DNA of 64,000 nt from Sphingomonas oryzagri (GTDB lineage: Bacteria > Pseudomonadota > Alphaproteobacteria > Sphingomonadales > Sphingomonadaceae): positions 1,731,208 through 1,795,207 of the forward strand of contig NZ_JARYGZ010000001.1 of assembly GCF_029906645.1 (NCBI RefSeq), given 5' to 3'. Positions 1 through 7,654 of this stretch are shown in pieces (position 1 is the stretch's first letter; every line of letters begins with the position of its first letter). Both the position numbers and the translations under genes were made by a program. The notes beneath the pieces were generated by a model. The model ran no database searches and was not told the origin of the DNA. It saw only the letters and a program-made list of their open reading frames with translations.

Positions 1-1184
1 TGGTGCTGACGCTCGAGGGGCTGGAGGTCGAAGGCCAGATGCGCGCCGCCGCCACCTTTCTCTCGACCCTGTTCGATGCCCCGCGCGAACATTGGTATCC
101 GGCGCTGGTGGTGGTGGACGAAGCGCAGCTCTTCGCCCCTTCTGTGGCCGGCGAGGTGTCGGACGAGGTGCGGCGCCTCTCGCTCGGCGCGATGACCAAC
201 CTGATGTGCCGCGGCCGCAAGCGCGGCCTTGCCGGGGTGATCGCCACACAGCGCCTCGCCAAGCTCGCCAAGAACGTCGCCGCAGAGGCCAGCAATTTCC
301 TGATGGGCCGCACCTTCCTCGACATCGACATGGCGCGCGCCGCCGATCTGCTGGGGCTGGAGCGGCGGCAGGCCGAGCAGTTCCGCGATCTCGCGCGCGG
401 CCACTTCATCGCGCTCGGCCCGGCGCTGTCGCGGCGCCCGCTGCCGATCAAGATCGGCGAGGTGGAGACGCAGGCGCGCTCGTCCTCGCCCAAATTGATG
501 CCGCTGCCGGTCGTGCCCGACGACGAAGCGCGTGCGCAGCTCTTCGAGCGGCCGACGGAACTGGATCTGCCGATGCCGGCGCCCGCTCCCCCGCCTCCAC
601 CGCGCCCGAGCATGGAGCAGCTGCTCCGATCGATCGAGGCGCCCGCCACCAATCCGGCCGACGAGGCGAGACCCGAAAAATCGCCCGAAGAGCGCGACGC
701 GATCGTAGCCGCCTGCCTCGCCGAAATCGTCGCTGACGAGGGCGAGAGCTTCCGCCCGGCCGCCGTGCTGTTTCAGGATTTCGGCGTGCGCTGCCGGATG
801 CGCGGCCTTGCCGATTCCGGCCTCGACCTTGCCGGCTTCCGTACCCGCCTGTCGCTGGCCCGCGCCGGGCTTTACGAGGCGATCGTGGAGGGCGACCCGA
901 TGGCCGACGCCGCCCGCGAAGCCGAGGCGCTGCCGGAGGATGCACGCGGCGTATTCCTGCTCCTCGCCCGCGCCGCGCTGGAGCGCGCGATCTGTCCCTC
1001 CGACATGGAGATCGCCCGCGTCTACGGCACGCATTCGACCGGCCGGGCGAAGCGCCTTCTAGGGTTTCTCGAACAGCAGGGCGCGATCGTCATCCGCATC
1101 GACCTGCGCGGCGGACGGGCAATCGCGCTCCCCGCGCTGGGCTGGACGACGGCTGTGTCGGAGAAGGCGACGGCGGAAGCCTGA
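1..1184 (+). CDS. HerA/FtsK-type ATP-binding protein (DUF87-like), 5' end outside the window
   Basis: The reading frame is open from the first base, so the start and the Walker A loop lie upstream of the window. The visible part has a Walker B-like strand ALVVVDEAQLFAP (about residues 35-47 of the visible protein), then a segment with CRGRKRGLAGVIATQRLAKL, a pattern seen in HerA/DUF87 ATPases where a conserved Gln/Arg follows the ATPase core. After about residue 150 comes a proline-rich linker and a C-terminal region of about 180 residues that ends in a probable winged-helix-like stretch. HerA-type ATPases translocate DNA or act with nucleases, but no partner nuclease is visible here. Function beyond an ATPase is not supported. 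A palindromic repeat follows the stop codon. Confidence 0.75.
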   Translation, partial: VLTLEGLEVEGQMRAAATFLSTLFDAPREHWYPALVVVDEAQLFAPSVAGEVSDEVRRLSLGAMTNLMCRGRKRGLAGVIATQRLAKLAKNVAAEASNFLMGRTFLDIDMARAADLLGLERRQAEQFRDLARGHFIALGPALSRRPLPIKIGEVETQARSSSPKLMPLPVVPDDEARAQLFERPTELDLPMPAPAPPPPPRPSMEQLLRSIEAPATNPADEARPEKSPEERDAIVAACLAEIVADEGESFRPAAVLFQDFGVRCRMRGLADSGLDLAGFRTRLSLARAGLYEAIVEGDPMADAAREAEALPEDARGVFLLLARAALERAICPSDMEIARVYGTHSTGRAKRLLGFLEQQGAIVIRIDLRGGRAIALPALGWTTAVSEKATAEA

Positions 1185-1207
1185 TCCACATCGCGCGCTA
1201 AAACCCG

Positions 1208-1288
1208 CTCGCACTGAGCGAAGTCGAAGTGCGTGCCACACGCACCACACTTGCAGCACGTCCTTCGACTACGCTCAGGACGAACGGA
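1208..1288. repeat. Dispersed intergenic palindrome, family B copy 1
   Basis: An inverted repeat with 16-base arms, CTGAGCGAAGTCGAAG at 1214-1229 and CTTCGACTACGCTCAG at 1263-1278, differing at one base when paired. It sits between the converging ends of the ATPase gene and the small secreted-protein gene. A longer relative is at 42797-42932. When transcribed it would form a hairpin; its role is unknown, though position suggests transcript-end function. Confidence 0.75.
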
Positions 1289-1303
1289 TCAATACAGGAA
1301 GGT

Positions 1304-1645
1304 TTAATCCAGCTTTCCACACTCGGGCAGCTTCAGCGCCTTCATGTCGCCGCACTGGCGCACCTGCACGCTGCCGTCCGGCCCGGTGAAGATCGCAAAA
1401 TCGCCACCCGGCTGGCAGTGCGCCACCCAGAAGCCGAGATTGCCGTGCGGCCCGCGATAGGCGCTCTTGGAGAGCCGCCCGCATTTCTCGTCGCTGTTGG
1501 TGATCGCACGGCGGAGCGCGCCGTTGCGGTCGGCCAGCCCCAGCGCCATCAGCTTCTGGTTGAACGGGTTTGCCCATTGCGGCACCGCAGCCACTGCCGG
1601 CGCGGTGAGAACCAACCCGATCAGGCCACCGATCAACGCACGCAT
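1304..1645 (-). CDS. Small exported hypothetical protein with four cysteines
   Basis: I do not recognise the family. The chosen start at 1645 has a good ribosome binding site (GGAGA) and gives a 113-residue protein with a clear signal peptide (residues 1-20, MRALIGGLIGLVLTAPAVAA, cleavage before VPQ). An upstream in-frame ATG exists at 1708 but lacks these features. The mature part has four cysteines (in CGRLS, HCQPG, QCGD and ECGK), which would allow two disulfide bonds in the periplasm. It is divergent from the CsbD gene and shares a short promoter region of about 100 bases with it. Confidence 0.65.
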   Translation of the reverse strand: MRALIGGLIGLVLTAPAVAAVPQWANPFNQKLMALGLADRNGALRRAITNSDEKCGRLSKSAYRGPHGNLGFWVAHCQPGGDFAIFTGPDGSVQVRQCGDMKALKLPECGKLD

Positions 1646-1679
1646 TTCCAATCTCCTTTCGCAACCGAACCATTTCATG

Positions 1680-1705
1680 CGAACCCGTCGCGCGATTCGG
1701 GCGTT
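1680..1705 (+). promoter_or_regulatory. Candidate EcfG (general stress sigma) promoter of the csbD-like gene
   Basis: CGAAC at 1680-1684 and CGTT at 1702-1705 are separated by 17 bases. The EcfG consensus in Alphaproteobacteria is GGAAC, 16-17 bases, CGTT, so this has one mismatch. The downstream gene starts at 1746 and belongs to a stress-induced family, which fits general stress control. This is a motif match only. Confidence 0.45.
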
Positions 1706-1745
1706 CATTATGCCGATAGGCTAAACCCTTCAGGAGACACAGACC

Positions 1746-2111
1746 ATGAACGAGGACGAGATCAAGGGCACCGCCAAGAAAACCGTCGGCACCGTGCAGG
1801 AGGTCGCCGGCAAGGCGATCAACGACGATCAGCTGGAGGCGAAGGGCTACCTCAACCAGGCGCTCGGCACCGTGCAGGACGGCTACGGCAAGGTCCGTGA
1901 CAAGGTGAAGGACATCGTCGACGACGCCCCCGCCGCCGCCAAGACCGCGATCGACACGGGCCGCGATTATGCGCGCCGCGGTTCGGCAGTGATGGCGCGC
2001 GCGACCGGCGACAACAATGTGCTGGTCGCGGCGGTGGCGGCGGGCGTCGCCGGCCTCGCGCTCGGCTGGTTCGCGTGGAGCCGTCGCGGGGGCCGCAAGA
2101 CCGGCGAATGA
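1746..2111 (+). CDS. CsbD-family stress response protein with C-terminal membrane segment
   Basis: The N-terminus (MNEDEIKGTAKKTVGTVQEV) is typical of CsbD proteins: two short repeats of the form KG-A-K--G--QE-AGK within residues 5-65. CsbD proteins are small, hydrophilic and induced in general stress; their biochemical role is unsettled. This member is longer (121 residues) than plain CsbD (about 60-70) and ends with a hydrophobic stretch around residues 91-112 followed by Arg/Lys, so it is probably anchored in the inner membrane. A GGAGA ribosome site precedes the ATG. The stop overlaps the start of the next gene (ATGA), which implies translational coupling. Confidence 0.85.
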   Translation: MNEDEIKGTAKKTVGTVQEVAGKAINDDQLEAKGYLNQALGTVQDGYGKVRDKVKDIVDDAPAAAKTAIDTGRDYARRGSAVMARATGDNNVLVAAVAAGVAGLALGWFAWSRRGGRKTGE

Positions 2112-2821
2112 GCGCCGCGCCCAGGGCCTCGATCAAGGTCGCCAGCTACAATATCCGCAAGGCCGTCGGCACGGACAGGCAGCGCCGCCCGGAGCGTATC
2201 CTGTCCGTGCTGAACGAGATCGGCGCCGATATCGTCTGCCTGCAGGAGGCCGACCGGCGACTGGGCGCCCGCCTGAGCGCTCTGCCGTTCGAGGCGATCG
2301 CGCGGGAAACGCCTTACAAGGCGGTGCCCTACGAGATCCGCCCCGGCGGCATGGGCTGGCACGGCAATGCCATCCTCGTGCGACGCGAGGCGGAAATCCT
2401 GAACCACCGCGCGCTCGTCCTTCCCGTGCTGGAGCCGCGCGGCGCGGTGATGGCCGACATCGCGCTCGATGGACTCACCTTCCGCGTGGTCGGCATGCAC
2501 CTCGATCTCTCAGGCCTGTGGCGCCGCAAGCAGGCGCGCGCGGTGATCGATCATGTTGCGGATTGCGACGGTCATATCCCGGCGGTGCTTATGGGCGATC
2601 TCAACGAATGGGGATCGGCCGGCTGCCTCAAGGATTTCATGAGCGCCTTCCAGTTCGCGCCGACCGGCCCCAGCTTTCACGCCAGCCGCCCGATCGCCCG
2701 GCTCGACCGGATCATGACCACCCCCGATCTCGCGGTGATGGATGCGGGCACCCACCACTCTTCGCTGGCAAGACGCGCGAGCGACCATCTGCCGATCTGG
2801 GCGACGGTGGGGCTGCGGTAG
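2108..2821 (+). CDS. Endonuclease/exonuclease/phosphatase (EEP) family hydrolase
   Basis: The 237-residue protein has the EEP fold landmarks: ASYNIRK with Asn15, CLQEAD about residues 45-50 (metal-binding Glu), GDLNEWG with Asp164 and Asn166, and SDHLPIWA with Asp226-His227. These residues coordinate a metal and hydrolyse a phosphodiester or phosphomonoester. No signal peptide is seen, so the substrate is probably cytoplasmic or at the membrane face. The start at 2108 overlaps the csbD stop; an in-frame ATG at 2075 lies inside csbD and is less likely. Coupling to csbD suggests shared stress control. The exact substrate cannot be read from the sequence. Confidence 0.85.
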   Translation: MSAAPRASIKVASYNIRKAVGTDRQRRPERILSVLNEIGADIVCLQEADRRLGARLSALPFEAIARETPYKAVPYEIRPGGMGWHGNAILVRREAEILNHRALVLPVLEPRGAVMADIALDGLTFRVVGMHLDLSGLWRRKQARAVIDHVADCDGHIPAVLMGDLNEWGSAGCLKDFMSAFQFAPTGPSFHASRPIARLDRIMTTPDLAVMDAGTHHSSLARRASDHLPIWATVGLR

Positions 2822-2822
2822 G

Positions 2823-2961
2823 CTCATCCTCCCTGCGCGAAGCGTGGGGAGAGGACCGCCGAAGGCTGTGGAGGGGCGGCAGGCTTGGCTCGCCGTCTGC
2901 GACGGCAGCCCTCCCCCATGCTTCGCATGGTCCCCTCCCCATATTCGATGGGGAGGATGAG
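2823..2961. repeat. Dispersed intergenic palindrome, family A copy 1
   Basis: Outer arms CTCATCCTCCC (2823-2833) and GGGAGGATGAG (2951-2961) are perfect inverted repeats. The interior holds further palindromic pieces rich in CCCTCC/GGAGGG and a GCGAAGCG motif. It fills the whole gap between two converging genes. Related copies are at 10815, 13083, 16348 and 33959. Confidence 0.85.
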
Positions 2962-2964
2962 GTT

Positions 2965-3435
2965 TTACCAGTCGCCCAGCCCGGTTTCGCCCCTTCTCCA
3001 CTCTTCGATCCGGCGCAGCGAGGCTGGCGAGATGTCCGCCGGCAACGCATCCAGCGCGAACCATTGCGCCGCCTCGATCTCGAACCCGTCTGCCGCGCGG
3101 ATCTCGGCGGCCGGCGTCAGCGTGCGCACCACGAAGATGGCGACGTGATCGTCCTTATACTCGCTGCCGTTACGATAGATGCCGAGGATACGCTCCATCC
3201 GGAAATCGGGTAGGCCGATCTCCTCGCGCAATTCGCGGGCCAGCGCGGTGCCTAACGCCTCGCGCCGCTTGACGCCGCCGCCCGGCAGATACCAGTCGGG
3301 CAGATAGGTGTGCTTCACCAGGGCGACGCGATCCGCGCCGTCCAGCACCAGCGCCCGCACACCCTTGCTGGAGGGCCGCCGGACCATCCAGTAGGCGCGT
3401 GCGAGCTTGCCGATCAGGCGGTGGTGGAGCGCCAT
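2965..3435 (-). CDS. NUDIX hydrolase
   Basis: A complete Nudix box is visible: Gly53, Glu59, then Arg67-Glu68 and Glu71-Glu72 with Gly74, matching G-x5-E-x7-RE-U-x-EE-x-G-U. The protein is 156 residues, the normal size for a single-domain enzyme. NUDIX enzymes cleave nucleoside diphosphates linked to another group; the substrate cannot be assigned. Its start codon lies one base after the tamB stop, so it is probably the third gene of a tamA-tamB-nudix transcript. The C-terminus ends at the edge of the family A repeat. Confidence 0.9.
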   Translation of the reverse strand: MALHHRLIGKLARAYWMVRRPSSKGVRALVLDGADRVALVKHTYLPDWYLPGGGVKRREALGTALARELREEIGLPDFRMERILGIYRNGSEYKDDHVAIFVVRTLTPAAEIRAADGFEIEAAQWFALDALPADISPASLRRIEEWRRGETGLGDW

Positions 3436-3436
3436 C

Positions 3437-6400
3437 TCAATATTGCTTGGAATATTTCAGCGTCACCGAGGGGCCGACCGCGCCGCCCGCCTGGCTCAGG
3501 ATGCTGAGCGCGCGGGAGAGCGCGATGGTCAGCTGGGTCTGGGTGAAGCCCTTGGCGTCGCTGATCACCTCCACATAGATGTTCTTGGAGATGTATTTGC
3601 CCGCCGCGAGACTGGTGCCGCGCCCGGTCGTGTCGTCACCGCCGAGCACGCGCAACCGGTCCAGCCCGGTGGCACCGCGCAGCTTGCCGAGCGCGCCCGC
3701 CCCGCCCCCGCCCGTCCTCAGCGAATTGAGCGCGGCGGCGAGCTGCAGCGCCTCCATCGGCGACAGCGAGGTCACCGAGGAGCCGAACAGCAGCCGCGAC
3801 AGCACCTCGTCCTGCGGCAGCGACGGCGTCGAGGTGAAGGTGATTTGCGGATGCGTGCCGGTGCCGCCGATGTTGATGCCGATGTTCACGCTCTCCACGG
3901 TGGTGGTCGCCGTGATGTTGAGATCGGGATCGAGCAGCGGGCCGTTGAACTGCACCGTGCTGGTGTCCGCCACGTCAAGGCGGCGGCTGGCGAAGGTGTA
4001 GGTGCCGCGTACCACCTGCAGCTTGCCCACGACACTCGGCGCGGTGACGGTGCCGCCGATCCGCATCCGCGTGCTCCATTCGGATTCGAGGCCCATGCCG
4101 GACACGAAGATCTGGTTATCGCCGCGGATCTTGATGTCGAGCTTCCAGTTGCTCGGCGCCGGCCCCTGCGTGGCGGCGGCGGCGTTGGGATCGAGCGGGG
4201 CGTCGCCCTTGCGGCGCACGCCGGTCAGCTCGGTGATCTGCGCGGCGTCGTTGCGCACGTAATTGTAGCGCGCTTCCTGGATGCGGATGTCGCCCTGGAT
4301 CAGCCCGCCCGCTGCCTTCGAATTGGTGACGTGGACGGAGCCGGACGCGGTGCCGCTCATCCCGTCCGAATGGGCGAGCTGGGCATTGTCGAGCTTGGCG
4401 GTGATATCGATCGGGAAGCCGCTATCCGCCGCGAAGCCGACCGAGCCGGAAGCCTGGATCGTGCCCTTGCCGGCGGTGCCGGTCAGGTTGTTGAGCTGGA
4501 ATTGCGACTGGGTGAAGCGCCCGTCGATCGCGAGGTTGGTGATCGTCGTGCCGGTCGACGTGTTCTCGTAGCGCAGCTGGTTGGCCTTGATCACGCCCGT
4601 CACCTGCGGGGCCGAGACGCGGCCCGAGAAGTCCGCGCCGATCGCGATCGGGCCGGCGAGCGTCTGGCCGCCGATGCCGGTCAGCGTCCACAGCACCTCG
4701 GCCGGGCCGTTGTAGCGGATGCCGCCCGAGATCGGCCCGGCCATCAGCCCCGAGAAGTCGGACGCCGCCGCCATGCGCACCTGCACGCGGCCGATGTTCG
4801 CGCCACCACGCCGGATCAGCGCGTTCACCGCATTGCCCTCGCGCCCCAGCGTGCCGAGGATCGCGATGTCGACCGGATCGGAGATGACCAGCGCGCCGGT
4901 CCGCGTGAAGCCGCTGATGTCGATGCGCGCGCGGGCATCGGGGATCGCCGATCCGTGCATGGCGAGGTCCACCGTACCGTTCGCCTTGCCCGACAGGCCG
5001 AGCGAGGGCGCGAAGGCCTGCGCGATGCCGATATCGACATTGTTCAGCTTGGCGTGCGCCTCGGTGGTGGCGCCGTAGCGGCCCCACAGATCGACGCTGC
5101 CCTGGTTGGTGACGATCGTCGCGGGCTGGAGGACGTAGTCCTTGCCCTGCTTCGTCAGCACCGCAGGCCGTGCGAGGCTGAACGGGATCGAGTTGGCCGA
5201 ACCCTTGAGGTTGGCGAGGATGCGGTCCGGCGTGAACTGGGCCTGCGCCGCGACGTCGAACGGCACGCCGCTGGTGCCGCTGGCGGTGACCGCCGCCGTA
5301 CCGCGCCCACCCGCGTAATTGATCTTCGCGCGTGCCGAACGGACCAGCAGGGAGCCGCTGCGCACATCGACGAAAGCGGCCGAACCGTTGATCGAGGGGC
5401 CGGCCGGCAGCACCAGCACGCTCGCCCGGATCAGGCCGGAGCCGATCGTGACCGGCGCCTTGCCGGGCAGCTTCGCCTGATTGGCGGTGAGGTTGACGTC
5501 GGCCTTCTGGTTCTTGCCCGCCGCCGCCAGCGCGACCTGCCCGTTGAGGCCGGATCCGGCGACGAACAACGTGCCAGCGAACGGCCCGGCGGCGGTCTGC
5601 ACGATATTGCCGTGGACGGTGATGCCCGCGACGAGCAGCGAATTGATGTTGACAGCGAGCGGGCCCTTGCCCGCCTTGATGAGAACGTCGGCGGTGAACG
5701 GCCCGTAGTCCGATCCGCCCTTGGCTTGCACACGATAACCCGCCGCCGATCCGGTCAGCACCGCATCGAGATTTGCGAGGCCAATGCCGACGCCGGGATG
5801 TGCGGCCTTCAGCTCGGCGCGCGGATTGGCGATCGTGCCGGACGCCGTGATCGTCGCGGGGCCATAGGTGCGCGACCAGGCGCTCGCCTGCGCGCGGATC
5901 TGGCCGGTGGTGAGGTTGTAGGAGCCGCTGCCGTGATCGATCCGCAGGTCGGGCGCCACCATGCGGAGATTGCCGATGGTGGCGCCTGCGCGCGGATCGT
6001 AGCCGACATCCGCCGTGATCACCGCATTGCCGCCGAGCTGCTGGGCGAGGCTGGCGTTGGTGATCTTCTTCGTGTCGATGCGGACATGGCCCTTCACGCC
6101 GAAGCCGCCATTGTCGGTGGGCACCAGCTTCGCGTCGGTGACGAGATTGATCCGGCCGAGACCGTTCACATCATAATCGTTCACCCGCCCCTTGAGCGCG
6201 CCGGTGTAGGTGCCGGTCGAAAGGTCGGCGAGGATCAGCGCCGTCGCGTCGATCTTGTCGGAGCGCAGATGCAGGTTGTCGGAGAAGACCTGCTGCTTGG
6301 CGTAAGCGATATCGCCGTCGAGCCGGATGTTGGTGACGAGGCCGCCGGCCGCCGCGTTGAGGCCTGTCACCCGGCGCGCGGTGGCGTGGATGGGAACGAT

Positions 6401-7654
6401 CCACTTGTCGGCCTGCGTGTGCGCGGCGCCGCTCGCCTGCAGCCCGTCGATACCGGTGGCGCCGAAGGCGATGCTGTCGGCCGATGCCTTGTAGGCGATG
6501 TTGGGCGCGAGGAAGCCGCCGTCCAGCGTGGCCTGCACCTGCACGTTGCGGCCCGCGAGGTTCGGCGCGATCGCCCCCGGCGTAAGCAGCCGCGCGGCGA
6601 CTTCGAAATTGCCGAAGCGGCTCTTGTCGAAATCGAGGATGCCCTGTGCGTGCGCCGCGAACGCCGCCGAGGCGAGGCTGAGATTGGTGTTCGCCACCCG
6701 CTTGTCGAGCGCCACGGTGCCGTCAATGCGGATCGCGGGCGAGGTCATGCGGGCGGCCGGGCCGGTCAGCATGATCGCCGGCTTCACCTGCCCAAGCGCG
6801 TGGAAGGTGCCGTCCTTGCCGGTCAAGTCGATATCCATCAGCGGCTGGCCGCCCAGCGTCGCCGCCGCCTTGCCCTGCCACAGATGCCAGTCGCCTTGCC
6901 CGCCGACCGAGAGCGTCAGCGGCCGGCCGAGCTTGCCATAGCTGTCGACGAGACCACCGGCCGGTGCGTTGAGCTTCACGTCGATCTTCAGGCGATTGTC
7001 CGCCGGCACCGCGTCGATCAGCGCGTGGAGCCTGTCGCCCCCCGCCACGCCCGGCGCGGCGATCGTGTCGGCATCGACCAGCAATTGCGCGCGACCGTCC
7101 GAGATCGCGGCATTGCCGTCGATCTTCACGATCGATCTTTTGCCCGTCACCGGCGGCTCGAGGATGAAGCGATCGACGTGGAGATGCTTCAGCGTCAGGT
7201 CGATATCGGGGATGGTCGGCGCATTGGGATCGCTCGGCACCGGCTTCAGCGCCGGGTTGCGCAGCATGCGGATCTCGCCCGCCGTCACGCTGTCGAGATC
7301 GATCCTGGAGTGGATGTAGGCAAAGGGGTGCCACTGGATATCGACCGACGGCGCGGTGATGAACACGCCCTGCTGGTCGCGGATTTCCAGCCCGTGCAGG
7401 ATCATGTGGCTGTAGATCGATCCCTCGATCTCGCGGACATGGATGTTGATGCCGGACGCCGTGGTGTAGGCGCCGAGCTGGCTCGCGAGGAAGCGCTTGC
7501 CCGGCCCGGTATTCAGCCCGAGGATCAGCGCCACGATCAGGCCCAGCAGCACCGCCAGCGCGACCGCGACTCCGGCCACGATCCGCTGCCACAACGGCTT
7601 GCGCTCGACGATGACGACGGTTTCGGTCTCGGCGGGCATCGGCTCCTCGGCCAT
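3437..7654 (-). CDS. tamB: Translocation and assembly module inner-membrane protein TamB
   Basis: 1405 residues with one N-terminal membrane segment (about residues 24-47) followed by a very long, Gly/Ala/Asn/Thr-rich periplasmic region of repeated short beta-strands, ending in the DUF490/TamB domain and a C-terminal aromatic residue (KQY). TamB spans the periplasm and works with the outer-membrane protein TamA in assembly of autotransporters and other outer-membrane proteins; the family is also linked to lipid transport between membranes. The gene starts on the last base of the tamA stop (TGATG), so the two are co-translated. An autotransporter gene lies 24 kb away at 34078. Confidence 0.93.
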   Translation of the reverse strand: MAEEPMPAETETVVIVERKPLWQRIVAGVAVALAVLLGLIVALILGLNTGPGKRFLASQLGAYTTASGINIHVREIEGSIYSHMILHGLEIRDQQGVFITAPSVDIQWHPFAYIHSRIDLDSVTAGEIRMLRNPALKPVPSDPNAPTIPDIDLTLKHLHVDRFILEPPVTGKRSIVKIDGNAAISDGRAQLLVDADTIAAPGVAGGDRLHALIDAVPADNRLKIDVKLNAPAGGLVDSYGKLGRPLTLSVGGQGDWHLWQGKAAATLGGQPLMDIDLTGKDGTFHALGQVKPAIMLTGPAARMTSPAIRIDGTVALDKRVANTNLSLASAAFAAHAQGILDFDKSRFGNFEVAARLLTPGAIAPNLAGRNVQVQATLDGGFLAPNIAYKASADSIAFGATGIDGLQASGAAHTQADKWIVPIHATARRVTGLNAAAGGLVTNIRLDGDIAYAKQQVFSDNLHLRSDKIDATALILADLSTGTYTGALKGRVNDYDVNGLGRINLVTDAKLVPTDNGGFGVKGHVRIDTKKITNASLAQQLGGNAVITADVGYDPRAGATIGNLRMVAPDLRIDHGSGSYNLTTGQIRAQASAWSRTYGPATITASGTIANPRAELKAAHPGVGIGLANLDAVLTGSAAGYRVQAKGGSDYGPFTADVLIKAGKGPLAVNINSLLVAGITVHGNIVQTAAGPFAGTLFVAGSGLNGQVALAAAGKNQKADVNLTANQAKLPGKAPVTIGSGLIRASVLVLPAGPSINGSAAFVDVRSGSLLVRSARAKINYAGGRGTAAVTASGTSGVPFDVAAQAQFTPDRILANLKGSANSIPFSLARPAVLTKQGKDYVLQPATIVTNQGSVDLWGRYGATTEAHAKLNNVDIGIAQAFAPSLGLSGKANGTVDLAMHGSAIPDARARIDISGFTRTGALVISDPVDIAILGTLGREGNAVNALIRRGGANIGRVQVRMAAASDFSGLMAGPISGGIRYNGPAEVLWTLTGIGGQTLAGPIAIGADFSGRVSAPQVTGVIKANQLRYENTSTGTTITNLAIDGRFTQSQFQLNNLTGTAGKGTIQASGSVGFAADSGFPIDITAKLDNAQLAHSDGMSGTASGSVHVTNSKAAGGLIQGDIRIQEARYNYVRNDAAQITELTGVRRKGDAPLDPNAAAATQGPAPSNWKLDIKIRGDNQIFVSGMGLESEWSTRMRIGGTVTAPSVVGKLQVVRGTYTFASRRLDVADTSTVQFNGPLLDPDLNITATTTVESVNIGINIGGTGTHPQITFTSTPSLPQDEVLSRLLFGSSVTSLSPMEALQLAAALNSLRTGGGGAGALGKLRGATGLDRLRVLGGDDTTGRGTSLAAGKYISKNIYVEVISDAKGFTQTQLTIALSRALSILSQAGGAVGPSVTLKYSKQY

